From: Thiemannella venezuelensis
GTDB taxonomy: Bacteria > Actinomycetota > Actinomycetes > Streptosporangiales > Streptosporangiaceae
Assembly: GCF_014203605.1 (NCBI RefSeq)
Contig: NZ_JACHJJ010000015.1
Location: forward strand, 124,001-188,000
Reading direction: 5' to 3'
DNA length: 64,000 nucleotides
The notes under the pieces: model-generated
What the model was told of the DNA's origin: nothing
What the model saw: the letters and a program-made list of their open reading frames with translations, nothing else
Databases searched by the model: none
Translations under genes and position numbers: made by a program
In this document: positions 39,379-47,157 of the stretch, piece by piece
How positions within the stretch are numbered: the stretch's first letter is position 1
Layout: each line of letters starts with the position of its first letter

Positions 39379-39456
39379 CGGTCGCTCACCGCTCCTCGTT
39401 CGCTGCGTGGTGGTGCCCGGCCCCCGCCGGGCCGCCGTCTGCCGGTGCGCGCCGGG

Positions 39457-40413
39457 TCACGGGAGGAGGTCCCGGGCCGCGTCCAGGTCGGCGGGCGTCT
39501 TCAGCGCGACCGCCGTGACCCCGCGCAGTGCCCGCTTGGCCAGGCCGGTGAGGGTCCCGCCGGGCAGCAGCTCGATCATCGCGGTGGCGCCCCGCTCGGC
39601 CATCGCGGCCATGCAGGCGTCCCAGCGCACGGGGTTGGCGACCTGGTCGATCATCCGCTCCATGAAGTCGGCCCCGCCGCCGACCGCCGCGCCGTCCGCG
39701 TTGGACAGCAGCGTGACGGACGGGTCCCGGGGGGTGACCGAGGCGGCGGCCGCGCGCAGGCGCTCGACGGCCGGGGCCATGTGCGCGGTGTGGAACGCTC
39801 CGGCGACCGAGAGCGGGATCAGCCGGGCCCGGGCCGGAGGCTCGGCGGTGAAGTCCGCGAGCCGCTCCGTGGTGCCGCCGGCCACGATCTGGCCGGCGCC
39901 GTTGATGTTGGCCGGGGTGAGCCCGTGCTTGTCGATCGCGGCGAGCACGTCGTCCTCGACCCCGCCGAGCACCGCGACCATGCCGGTCTCGGTGACCGCG
40001 GCGGCCTCGGCCATGGCCCGGCCCCGCTCGCGGACGAGGGTGAGCGCCTGCTCGGGGGTGAGGACCCCGGCGAGCACGGCGGCGGTCAGCTCGCCGACGC
40101 TGTGGCCCGCCACCAGCCCGGCACCTCGGCCTGCGACCGTACCGGAGCCACCGTCCGCACCGGAGTCACGGTCCGGGGCGGGCAGCACCCCGAGCGCCTC
40201 GGCGGCGGCCAGTCCGGCGGCCACGAGCAGCGGCTGGGCCACGGCGGTGTCGCGGATCTCGTCCGCGTCCGCGGTGGTCCCGTAGGCGATCAGGTCGAGC
40301 CCGGTCACCTCGGACCACGCGGACAGCCGGTCCGCCAGGCCCGGTATCTCGAGCCACGGAGTGAGGAAACCTGGGGTCTGGGCGCCTTGGCCCGGAGCGA
40401 CGATGACGAGCAC
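39457..40413 (-). CDS. fabD: malonyl-CoA:ACP transacylase (FabD)
   Basis: 318 residues from the GTG at 40413, giving the standard start VIVAPGQGAQTPGFL. The nucleophile Ser (about 103) is in VAGHSVGELTAAVLAG and the catalytic His in VAGAFHTAHMAPAV. It loads malonyl groups on ACP. A low-complexity insertion DRDSGADGGSGTVAGRG lies just before the active site. It is the first gene of the operon, 117 bp downstream of fasR, with an operator-like dyad in the gap. Confidence 0.95.
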   Translation of the reverse strand: MLVIVAPGQGAQTPGFLTPWLEIPGLADRLSAWSEVTGLDLIAYGTTADADEIRDTAVAQPLLVAAGLAAAEALGVLPAPDRDSGADGGSGTVAGRGAGLVAGHSVGELTAAVLAGVLTPEQALTLVRERGRAMAEAAAVTETGMVAVLGGVEDDVLAAIDKHGLTPANINGAGQIVAGGTTERLADFTAEPPARARLIPLSVAGAFHTAHMAPAVERLRAAAASVTPRDPSVTLLSNADGAAVGGGADFMERMIDQVANPVRWDACMAAMAERGATAMIELLPGGTLTGLAKRALRGVTAVALKTPADLDAARDLLP

Positions 40414-40483
40414 GAAAACCAGCCTGCCCTGTAGAGGTCCGCCACACGGATAGAGATCCGGATGAACATTGTCCGGAATCTTT

Positions 40484-40498
40484 TGTAGGGAACCTACA
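40484..40498. promoter_or_regulatory. probable FasR operator upstream of fabD
   Basis: TGTAGG-GAA-CCTACA is a perfect 15-bp dyad 71 bp before fabD and 33 bp past fasR. AGGGAA is also directly repeated at 40487 and 40498. A FasR-type activator is known to control fabD in Streptomyces; the assignment of this sequence is inference. Confidence 0.45.
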
Positions 40499-40530
40499 GG
40501 GAAGGTTTCGCAGACGTTAAGTATGGGAGA

Positions 40531-41688
40531 TCAGGTCGCGACCGTCTCCGCCAGGCGCCCGAGGATGAGGCCCACCTGCAGGGTGAAGGCCGAGCGGCCC
40601 TCCGTCGGCTGGTAGCCGGTCAGCTCGGTGATCTTACGCAGACGGTAGCGCACCGTGTTCGGGTGCACGAAGAGCAGCCGGGCGGTCGCCTCCAGGGACG
40701 TGCCCTGCTCCAGGTAGGTCGCGAGCGTGTCGAGGAGCGGGGTGCCCACCAGGGGCAGGTAGACGTTCTCGACCAGCTGGGCCCTGGCGTCCTCGTCGCC
40801 GTCGATGGCCCGCTCGGCGAGCAGGTCCTCGGCGTGGACCGGCCGGGGCGCGTCCGGCCAGCCGGCGGCGGCGCGCAGCCCGGCGATCGCGGCCCGCGCC
40901 GAGCTCGCCGCCGTGTGCAGGTCGCCGACCTCCGGGCCGATCACGATCGGGCCGGGCCCGAAGCGCGGCACCACGTGCCTGGCCGCCGCGCTGACGCTGT
41001 CGGCCCCGCCCACGATCACGATCAGCTGGTCGCCCTGGACCCCGGCCAGCATGTCCATGCCGGCCCGGCGGCCCCGGTCGCGCAGCCCGTCGATCACCGC
41101 CTGCGGGTCGTCGTCGGGCGCCCGCCCGGCGAGCACGACCACCGGCGAGGACGTCCAGCCCAGTGCGGCGGCCCAGGAGTGCAGCCCGTCGTCCACCTCG
41201 CCGCGGACCAGGGCGTCCACGATCAGCGCCTCCAGGCGCGCGTCCCACGCCCCGCGCGCCTCGGCCTCGCGGGCGTAGACGTGCGCGGCGGCGAAGGCGA
41301 CGTCCCGCGTGTAGCGGAGCATCGCCTGCTGGAGCTGGTCCTCCCCGCCCGGCGCGGCCAGGTCCCCGGTCTGCGCCTCGACCACCTCGACCACGATCCG
41401 GACGATGTCCACGGTCTGCTGCAGGGAGATGGACCGCTTCAGCTCGCGGGGCGCGGTGCCGAAGAACTCGATGCTCGGCGTGGGCCGTCCTTCTCCGGCG
41501 TGCTGGAACCACTCCACGAACGCGGCGATCCCGGCCTGGGCGACCAGCCCGACCCAGGACCTGTCCTCGGCGGACAGGGCGCGGAACCACGGCAGCCGGT
41601 CGTCCATCCGGGCCATGGCGGCCGTCCCCAGGGAGCCCATGGCCCGCTCAAGCCTGCGCGTGGTGTCCTCGCGGATCCGATCGTTCAC
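40531..41688 (-). CDS. fasR: PucR/CdaR-family activator of fatty-acid synthesis (FasR)
   Basis: 385 residues. The C-terminal PucR helix-turn-helix reads LEATARLLFVHPNTVRYRLRKITELTGY, with a GGDEF-like/RsbR-type regulatory region before it. Position and length match FasR (SCO2386, from memory), which binds the fabD promoter and activates the fab operon. The GTG start at 41688 has no clear ribosome site, and TATTG lies directly upstream, so the message may be leaderless. It is transcribed in the same direction as fabD. Confidence 0.92.
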   Translation of the reverse strand: MNDRIREDTTRRLERAMGSLGTAAMARMDDRLPWFRALSAEDRSWVGLVAQAGIAAFVEWFQHAGEGRPTPSIEFFGTAPRELKRSISLQQTVDIVRIVVEVVEAQTGDLAAPGGEDQLQQAMLRYTRDVAFAAAHVYAREAEARGAWDARLEALIVDALVRGEVDDGLHSWAAALGWTSSPVVVLAGRAPDDDPQAVIDGLRDRGRRAGMDMLAGVQGDQLIVIVGGADSVSAAARHVVPRFGPGPIVIGPEVGDLHTAASSARAAIAGLRAAAGWPDAPRPVHAEDLLAERAIDGDEDARAQLVENVYLPLVGTPLLDTLATYLEQGTSLEATARLLFVHPNTVRYRLRKITELTGYQPTEGRSAFTLQVGLILGRLAETVAT

Positions 41689-41736
41689 GCAATAAGAGTG
41701 CCAGGTCGCCGGAGATGCACGGCCCGCGCCCGGTTC

Positions 41737-42216
41737 CTAGATCACGGCGACGGCGGTGATCAGGCCGATGGCCAGGTGGGTGACGGCGAGCAGGCGGGCG
41801 CCGGGCTGCAGCTCGCGCTCGGCGACCAGCTCGCGGACGGAGATCCCGACGACCTTGTCGAAGGCGACCATCGCCACCGTCTGCACGGCGATGCCGACCA
41901 GGCCGAACACCAGGGTGGCCAGCAGCCCCTCGTGCAGCGCGCCGCCCGAGGACCAGATGGAGGCCGCGATGATCAGGCCGACGGCGGCCAGCCCGGAGGA
42001 GGTGAGCAGGGTGGCGTTGGGGTTGCGGTCGGTCTTGATCAGCTGGCTGAGCTTCCCGGGGATGGCCAGGTCGAGCACGTAGAAGCCGACGATCAGCAGG
42101 ACCAGGCCGAGTACGGCGTAGCAGGCGATGGCGAGTGAGCCTCGGCCGAGGGTCTCGGCGAGCGAGACGGTGACGGTCTCGACGTCGACCGGCGCGGGCT
42201 GCGGGCTGGGACTCAT
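41737..42216 (-). CDS. DUF350 (YjfL-type) inner membrane protein
   Basis: 159 residues with four hydrophobic segments (SLAIACYAVLGLVLLIVGFYVL, SSGLAAVGLIIAASIW, GLLATLVFGLVGIAVQ, LLAVTHLAIGLITAVAVI). The internal repeat and length fit DUF350. Such proteins accompany glutathionylspermidine-synthase-like and YgiB-like proteins in an envelope-associated cassette. The ATG at 42216 follows GAGAGAG. It lies 102 bp downstream of the ATP-grasp gene on the same strand. Confidence 0.9.
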   Translation of the reverse strand: MSPSPQPAPVDVETVTVSLAETLGRGSLAIACYAVLGLVLLIVGFYVLDLAIPGKLSQLIKTDRNPNATLLTSSGLAAVGLIIAASIWSSGGALHEGLLATLVFGLVGIAVQTVAMVAFDKVVGISVRELVAERELQPGARLLAVTHLAIGLITAVAVI

Positions 42217-42318
42217 ATGGCTCTCTCCGGGCTCTGAGGGTCGGTGTTCTGCGGGTCCAGCGGCCGGCTGCCGGGGTCCGGTGGCCGGGGAACGGGTGCG
42301 GGCGTCACGATACGGCCC

Positions 42319-43479
42319 TCACAGCTCGATGCGGTGCGGGACGAAGGACGACGTGTCGTCGGTGATCAGACCCGAGGTCTCGCGGATGCCGAGCCCGGCG
42401 GACTCGTCGCAGACCACCCAGGCGCCGAGCACCGGCCGCCTGCCGTCGAAGGCGGGCAGCGCCTCGAACGCCTGGTGGACGTAGCCCTCGGCGCCGTAGT
42501 CTCCGCCGGTGGCGATCTCGCCGTCCGGGCCGGTGATCCGCATGCTCGCGCCCTCCCTGCCCAGCAGGGGCTTGGCGATGTGCGCCGGCAGGTCGCGGGG
42601 GCCGTCGAGGTAGGCGGGCAGCAGGTTCGGGTGGTCCGGGTACAGCTCCCACAGGACGGCGAGCAGCGCCTTGTTCGACAGGAGCATCTTCCACAGCGGC
42701 TCGATCCAGGTCATCGAGACCTGCTGGCGCACGGCCCGGTCCCCGAACGGGTCGGCGACCACCCACTCCCACGGGTAGAGCTTGCAGAGCGTGCGGATCA
42801 CGCGGCGCTCCTCGTCCACGAACCGGAGGTTGAGGCTGTCCCAGCCGATGTCCTCCATGGCGACCGCCACCGTCGTGAGCCCGGCGAGGCCGGCGGTCTC
42901 CTGGAGGTAGGCGACCGTCATCGCCTCCTCGCCGCTGGCGTCCATGGCGGTCCAGGCGAAGTGGGCGGGACCGGTGGGGAGGTTCTCCGCGATCCGCCGC
43001 CAGCGCTCGACCAGCCGCTCGTGGATGGAGTTCCACTGGTCGTCGTCCGGGTAGCGGTCCTTGAGCCAGAACCACTGCACGACCGAGCTCTCCAGCAGGC
43101 TGGTCGGGGTGTCGGCGTTGTACTCCAGCAGCTTGGCCGGGCCGGTCCCGTCGTAGCGCAGGTCGAACCGGCCGAACAGGTGCGGGTCGCGCCGCTCCCA
43201 GGAGCGGGCGATCTCCGGCCCGACCCACCCGGGGACGGCGAAGTCGGCGTAGCGGCCGGTCTCGACGACGTGCTCCACCGCGTGCAGGCACATCCGGTGC
43301 AGCTCCTCGACCTGCTCCTCCAGGGCCAGGACCTCGTCCATGGAGAAGACGTAGTGCGCGCTCTCGTCCCAGTAGGGGCGGTCGAGACCGCCGGGGTGCG
43401 CCGAGCGGTGGTAGGCCAGGCCCTGGCTCTCGATGATGTGCTCCCAGCCGTCGCGGGGGAGCGAGGACTCGCGTCTCAT
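42319..43479 (-). CDS. glutathionylspermidine synthase family ATP-grasp protein (YgiC/YjfC-like)
   Basis: 386 residues. FGRFDLRYDGTGPAKLLEYNADTPTSLLESSVVQW and ALLAVLWELYPDHPNLLPAYLD with KPLLGREGASM are hallmark ATP-grasp stretches of the GspS C-terminal family. E. coli homologues YgiC and YjfC lack glutathionylspermidine synthesis in vitro, so the product is probably another amide ligation, perhaps on a peptide or polyamine. The ATG at 43479 is 11 nt after the YgiB-like gene. The N-terminus matches family starts (RDGWEHIIESQGLAYH). Confidence 0.92.
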   Translation of the reverse strand: MRRESSLPRDGWEHIIESQGLAYHRSAHPGGLDRPYWDESAHYVFSMDEVLALEEQVEELHRMCLHAVEHVVETGRYADFAVPGWVGPEIARSWERRDPHLFGRFDLRYDGTGPAKLLEYNADTPTSLLESSVVQWFWLKDRYPDDDQWNSIHERLVERWRRIAENLPTGPAHFAWTAMDASGEEAMTVAYLQETAGLAGLTTVAVAMEDIGWDSLNLRFVDEERRVIRTLCKLYPWEWVVADPFGDRAVRQQVSMTWIEPLWKMLLSNKALLAVLWELYPDHPNLLPAYLDGPRDLPAHIAKPLLGREGASMRITGPDGEIATGGDYGAEGYVHQAFEALPAFDGRRPVLGAWVVCDESAGLGIRETSGLITDDTSSFVPHRIEL

Positions 43480-43490
43480 CGGGCGGCGGG

Positions 43491-43904
43491 TCAGCCGCCG
43501 GATCCGCCGCGGCCGCCGAAGCCGCCGCTCTGGATCACGGTGCCCTTGCGGCTGACGATGCCGACGTCGGAGGGCCTGACGGTGCTGCCCTTCAGCACGC
43601 GCGTGCCGCTGCGGGAACCGCCGTAGTACCAGCCGTAGGCGCCGTGGGACCCGTGGTAGCGGTCGTCGTCGCAGTATTCCTCGTCGACGACCTCGTAGGA
43701 GCCGTCGGACAGCCGGCTGTCGAGGTTGACGCAGTCGGCGCTGATCTCCGCGTAGTCGTCGTCGTCGGCCGCGCACGAGGCGATGACCGCCACGGCGACG
43801 ATCCCGATCGTGGAGAGCGTGATGACCGTGGACGCCTTCGAGCCGGACTTCTTCTGCGGGTCGGGCTTGCGAGGGGGCTGCGCCATCGGGTGTTTCTGCG
43901 CCAT
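43491..43904 (-). CDS. YgiB/YjfM-like membrane-anchored protein (DUF1190-like)
   Basis: 137 residues: a basic N-terminus, one hydrophobic segment (STVITLSTIGIVAVAVIASC, about 25-44) that could be a lipoprotein signal with Cys44 or an anchor, an Asp-rich Cys-containing middle (DDDDYAEISADCVNLDSRL) and a Gly-rich tail ending SGGFGGRGGSGG. E. coli YgiB has the same layout and ends in a similar GGFG tail, and its gene also pairs with ygiC. The surface-exposed domain may bind metal. AGGAG lies 3-4 nt before the ATG. Confidence 0.7.
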   Translation of the reverse strand: MAQKHPMAQPPRKPDPQKKSGSKASTVITLSTIGIVAVAVIASCAADDDDYAEISADCVNLDSRLSDGSYEVVDEEYCDDDRYHGSHGAYGWYYGGSRSGTRVLKGSTVRPSDVGIVSRKGTVIQSGGFGGRGGSGG

Positions 43905-44034
43905 CGGGCTCCTATGCGAAGTGTCAGGACAGGGTATCGATACCGTTTTCCCTGTTCAACTACGTGACCATGTTGTGAGGTTCCCGGCCGCCCCGGACGG
44001 GAGCGGGGCCGCCGGGGTTGTCGGTGGGGAGACG

Positions 44035-44047
44035 TAACGTCGAGGGT
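44035..44047 (+). promoter_or_regulatory. leaderless promoter of the WYL regulator gene
   Basis: TAACGT (44035-44040) lies exactly 7 nt before the GTG at 44048, fixing that codon as the start. Confidence 0.5.
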
Positions 44048-44749
44048 GTGAACCGTACCGACCGGCTCTACGCACTCGTCGAGGAGCTGCGCGCCGTCTC
44101 GCCCCGGTGCCGCTCCGCGCGCGAGCTCGCCGAGAAGTTCGAGGTGAGCGTCCGCACGGTCGAGCGCGACATCTCCGCGCTCCAGCAGTCGGGCGTGCCC
44201 ATCTACGCCGAGCCGGGCCGGCGCGGCGGCTACGTCCTGGACAAGAGGGTCTCCCTGCCGCCGCTGAACTTCACCCCGGCCGAGGCGGTCGCGGTCGCGG
44301 TGGCGCTCGGTCAGAACGCCGGCAACCCCTTCGCCTTCCACGCCCGCAGCGCCCTGCGCAAGCTGGTCGCCGCGATGCCCCCGCCCGAGGGCGACCGGGC
44401 CAGGGACCTGGCCTCGCGGGTGCACCTGCTCGTCGAGCCGGAGCCGTACCCCCGGGTGTCGCGGGTGATCGAGCAGGCGCTGCTGCACCGCCGCGTCCTG
44501 CGGATCGGCTACACCGACGCCAAGGGCCAGGTCACCGAGCGCGAGGTGGAGCCCGGCGTCTTCGTCGGCGGCCGCGGCGGCCACTGGTATCTCGTGGGCT
44601 GGTGCCGCAACCGCAGCGACGTGCGGGTCTTCCGGCTCGACCGGATCTCCCGGGCGGAGGAGACCGACGAGGTCTCGCCCGAGCACCCGCCGGAGAGCTT
44701 CTCGCCCAAGCTCCCCGGACTCGCCTTCGAGAATCCGAAAATAGAGTGA
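44048..44749 (+). CDS. WYL domain transcriptional regulator (YafY type)
   Basis: 233 residues. An N-terminal DeoR-like winged helix (RLYALVEELRAVSPRCRSARELAEKFEVSVRTVERDISAL) is followed by a WYL domain with HWYLVGWCRNRSDVRVFRLDRI. WYL domains bind ligands such as nucleotides or damaged-DNA signals and switch transcription. It is 77 bp upstream of a VOC gene on the same strand, its most likely target or partner. No operator palindrome was obvious in that gap. Confidence 0.92.
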   Translation: MNRTDRLYALVEELRAVSPRCRSARELAEKFEVSVRTVERDISALQQSGVPIYAEPGRRGGYVLDKRVSLPPLNFTPAEAVAVAVALGQNAGNPFAFHARSALRKLVAAMPPPEGDRARDLASRVHLLVEPEPYPRVSRVIEQALLHRRVLRIGYTDAKGQVTEREVEPGVFVGGRGGHWYLVGWCRNRSDVRVFRLDRISRAEETDEVSPEHPPESFSPKLPGLAFENPKIE

Positions 44750-44826
44750 AAACACCGACATAGGGTTGTCGCTGAGCCGGTTCATCGTAGAGGTGTTCGA
44801 GGAAATCACCCCCGGAGGGACACCTG

Positions 44827-45210
44827 ATGATCAACACTGTCGCCTGGTTCGAGATCGCCACCGACGACCCGCAGGGCGCGGAGAAGTTCTACGGCGAGCT
44901 GTTCGGCTGGTCCTTCGCCGCCGACGAGGAGTCGGCCAAGGGCGGCATGGACTACCGCCTCATCTCCTACCCGGGCGCCGACGGCCCCCGGGGCGGCGTG
45001 TACGGCACCGGCGGGAAGTTCCCCGGCCACGGCGTCTTCTCCGTCGTCGTCGCCGACACCGCGGCCACCTGCGCCCGGGCCGAGGGCCTGGGCGGCGAGG
45101 TCGTCTTCAAGCTGCTCGACAACCCGAACGGCCCCGACTTCGCCTACATCCGCGACGCCTCGGGCAACCTGTTCGGCGTCTTCACCCCGCCGAACGCCGC
45201 CGGGGCGTAG
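44827..45210 (+). CDS. VOC family protein (glyoxalase-like)
   Basis: 127 residues with GGAGGG upstream of the ATG. NTVAWFEIATDDPQGAEKFYGELFGWSF and FAYIRDASGNLFGVFTPP are the two VOC repeats. Proteins of this subgroup are commonly annotated as glyoxalase/bleomycin-resistance-like; no antibiotic role is implied by the sequence. It pairs with the WYL regulator. The 3' end overlaps the MarR gene tail by 29 bp on the opposite strand. Confidence 0.9.
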   Translation: MINTVAWFEIATDDPQGAEKFYGELFGWSFAADEESAKGGMDYRLISYPGADGPRGGVYGTGGKFPGHGVFSVVVADTAATCARAEGLGGEVVFKLLDNPNGPDFAYIRDASGNLFGVFTPPNAAGA

Positions 45211-45730
45211 CGGGCGGGGCCGCCCCCGGCCCGTCTCCCAGGGCCAGCACCACCTCGCGCAGGAGGTCGGCCAGGGCTCGCGCGGTCGCCGCGGGGACGT
45301 TCCCGAACAGGACGCCGTTGGCCTCCGTGGTCGCCGCGACGAGCTCCCCGGTCAGCCGGACGCCCTCCTGGGTCAGCCGGACCCAGGAGCTCCGGCCGTC
45401 GGCGGGGTCGGGCTCGCGTTCGACGAGCCCGGCCGCCGTGAGCCGCTGCAGGATGTTGCTCGTGCCCCCGGTGGTGAGCGCCGAGTTCGAGGCGAGGCGG
45501 CTGGGCTTGAGGCGGTAGGGGGTCCCCGACCGCAGCAGCGTCGCCAGGACGTCGAAGTCGGCGTACGTCAGGCCGTGCTCGCCGAGCACCGACTGGGTGA
45601 CCTCGCCGAGGCGGCCCTTCAGCCACGCGACGCGCTTGACGATCTCCAGCTCGACGGTCGCCGCCTGCGGCAGCTCGGCGCGCCAGGCCGCGACCAGCTC
45701 GTCGACGTGGTCCATCTTCCCGCTCGGCAT
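45182..45730 (-). CDS. MarR family transcriptional regulator
   Basis: 182 residues from the ATG at 45730, chosen because TATCCT (45742-45737) lies 6 nt before it, a leaderless arrangement. The winged helix reads YADFDVLATLLRSGTPYRLKPSRLASNSALTTGGTSNILQRLTAAGLVEREPDPADGRSSWVRLTQEG, typical of MarR. It is divergent from the amidohydrolase gene with 74 bp between starts that hold an A+T-rich dyad, so it probably represses both. Confidence 0.92.
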   Translation of the reverse strand: MPSGKMDHVDELVAAWRAELPQAATVELEIVKRVAWLKGRLGEVTQSVLGEHGLTYADFDVLATLLRSGTPYRLKPSRLASNSALTTGGTSNILQRLTAAGLVEREPDPADGRSSWVRLTQEGVRLTGELVAATTEANGVLFGNVPAATARALADLLREVVLALGDGPGAAPPATPRRRSAG

Positions 45731-45757
45731 GGATTGAGGATAGCTCTCCCATCTGTT

Positions 45758-45773
45758 AGCTTTCGTAAAAGCT
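45758..45773. promoter_or_regulatory. MarR operator candidate
   Basis: AGCTTT-CGTA-AAAGCT is a perfect 16-bp dyad midway between the divergent marR and amidohydrolase starts, in an A+T-rich island. Confidence 0.55.
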
Positions 45774-45804
45774 TTTCCGATTGCTATCACAAAAGGAGAA
45801 TGCC

Positions 45805-47076
45805 GTGAGCATCCTCATCACCGGCGGAACCGTGATCGACACCGAGCCGGAGCCGCACGTCATGCCCGGGACCGACGTGCTCGTCCGGGACGGCCTCATC
45901 GCCGCCGTGGCGCCCGGGATCGACGCGCCGGGCGCCGAGGTGCTCGACGCCTCGGGCATGATCGTGATGCCGGGCCTCGTCGACACCCACCGGCACGTCT
46001 GGCAGAGCGTCCTGCGCTCCCTCGCCGCCGACGCGACGCTGAACGACTACCTCGGTCTCGTCCTGGGCCGGCTGGCCCCCGCCTACCGTGCCGAGGACGT
46101 CTACGCGGGGAACCTGTGGGGCGCGCTGGAGGCGCTCGACGGCGGGATCACCACGGTCCACGACTGGTCGCACATCCAGCTCACCCCCGAGCACACCGAC
46201 GCCGCGGTCCAGGCTCTACGCGAATCAGGCATCCGGGCGGTCTTCGCCTACGGCGCTCCCGGTACGGACGCCGACGCCCGCAGGGACGACGAGGTACGGC
46301 GGGTCGCCTCGCTCCTCGGGAGGGACGGCCTCGTCACCCCCGGCCTGGCCTCGCTGGGACCGGTCTACGGGACGGAGGCGGGGGCGGCGGCCGACTGGCG
46401 GCTGGCGCGCGAGCTCGACCTCCCCGTCAGCCTGCACGCGACCGGGGAGGGGGCGGTCGAATGGCTGCACGGCGCCGGGCTGCTCGGCCCCGACGTCATG
46501 TTCGTGCACGGCAACGGCTTCACCGACCAGGCGGTCACGTTCATCGCGGACAGCGGCGGAACGGCCTCGGTGACGCCGGTCGTGGAGATGCAGATGGGCT
46601 TCGGCGCCCCGGAGACCGGCCGGTTCCGCACGGCGGGGATCCCGACGGGCCTGGGCGTCGACACGGTGCCGAACGCGCCGGGCGACCTGTTCTCCGCCAT
46701 GCGCGCCGCCTTCGCCGCCGAGCGGATGGGAGGAGGCGTTCTGACCTGCTCTGACGTGCTGCGGATGGCCACGCTGGAAGGCGCGGCCGTGCTCGGCCTC
46801 CAGGACCGGGTCGGGTCGCTGCGGCCCGGCAAGCAGGCCGACGTCGTGCTGCTGAACGCCGGCGCCCTCAACCTCGCCCCCGTCCACGACCCGATCGGCG
46901 CGGTGGTCACCGCTGCCGGACCGGCCAACGTGGACACCGTGCTGGTCGCCGGCGAGATCGTCAAGCGCGGGGGGCGCCTGCTCCGCGCGGACATGGCCCG
47001 GGCGCTCACCCTCGCCTCCCGCTCCGCCGCCCGCGTCGCCGCGGCCGCCGGAGTGGGCGCGGCCGGGGCGCGGTGA
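45805..47076 (+). CDS. amidohydrolase family protein (cytosine deaminase/chlorohydrolase-like)
   Basis: 423 residues from the GTG at 45805, after AAAGGAG. VLDASGMIVMPGLVDTHRHVWQS holds the HxH metal motif (about 62), LPVSLHATGEG a further His, and LGVDTVPNAPGDLFSAMRAAF plus LRPGKQADVVLLN the C-terminal part. The subtype TRZ/ATZ hydrolases deaminate or dechlorinate heterocycles; in the last catalytic region the usual S-D reads GVDTVPN, so the Asp is kept. It is controlled by the divergent MarR protein. The substrate is unknown. Confidence 0.9.
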   Translation: MSILITGGTVIDTEPEPHVMPGTDVLVRDGLIAAVAPGIDAPGAEVLDASGMIVMPGLVDTHRHVWQSVLRSLAADATLNDYLGLVLGRLAPAYRAEDVYAGNLWGALEALDGGITTVHDWSHIQLTPEHTDAAVQALRESGIRAVFAYGAPGTDADARRDDEVRRVASLLGRDGLVTPGLASLGPVYGTEAGAAADWRLARELDLPVSLHATGEGAVEWLHGAGLLGPDVMFVHGNGFTDQAVTFIADSGGTASVTPVVEMQMGFGAPETGRFRTAGIPTGLGVDTVPNAPGDLFSAMRAAFAAERMGGGVLTCSDVLRMATLEGAAVLGLQDRVGSLRPGKQADVVLLNAGALNLAPVHDPIGAVVTAAGPANVDTVLVAGEIVKRGGRLLRADMARALTLASRSAARVAAAAGVGAAGAR

Positions 47077-47157
47077 GGACGGCGCCCCGCTCCGCCTCCG
47101 CCCCGCCTCCGCACTGTGTAATGTTCTGGCAAAACGCCGTAGTACGAGGGGCCGGCG

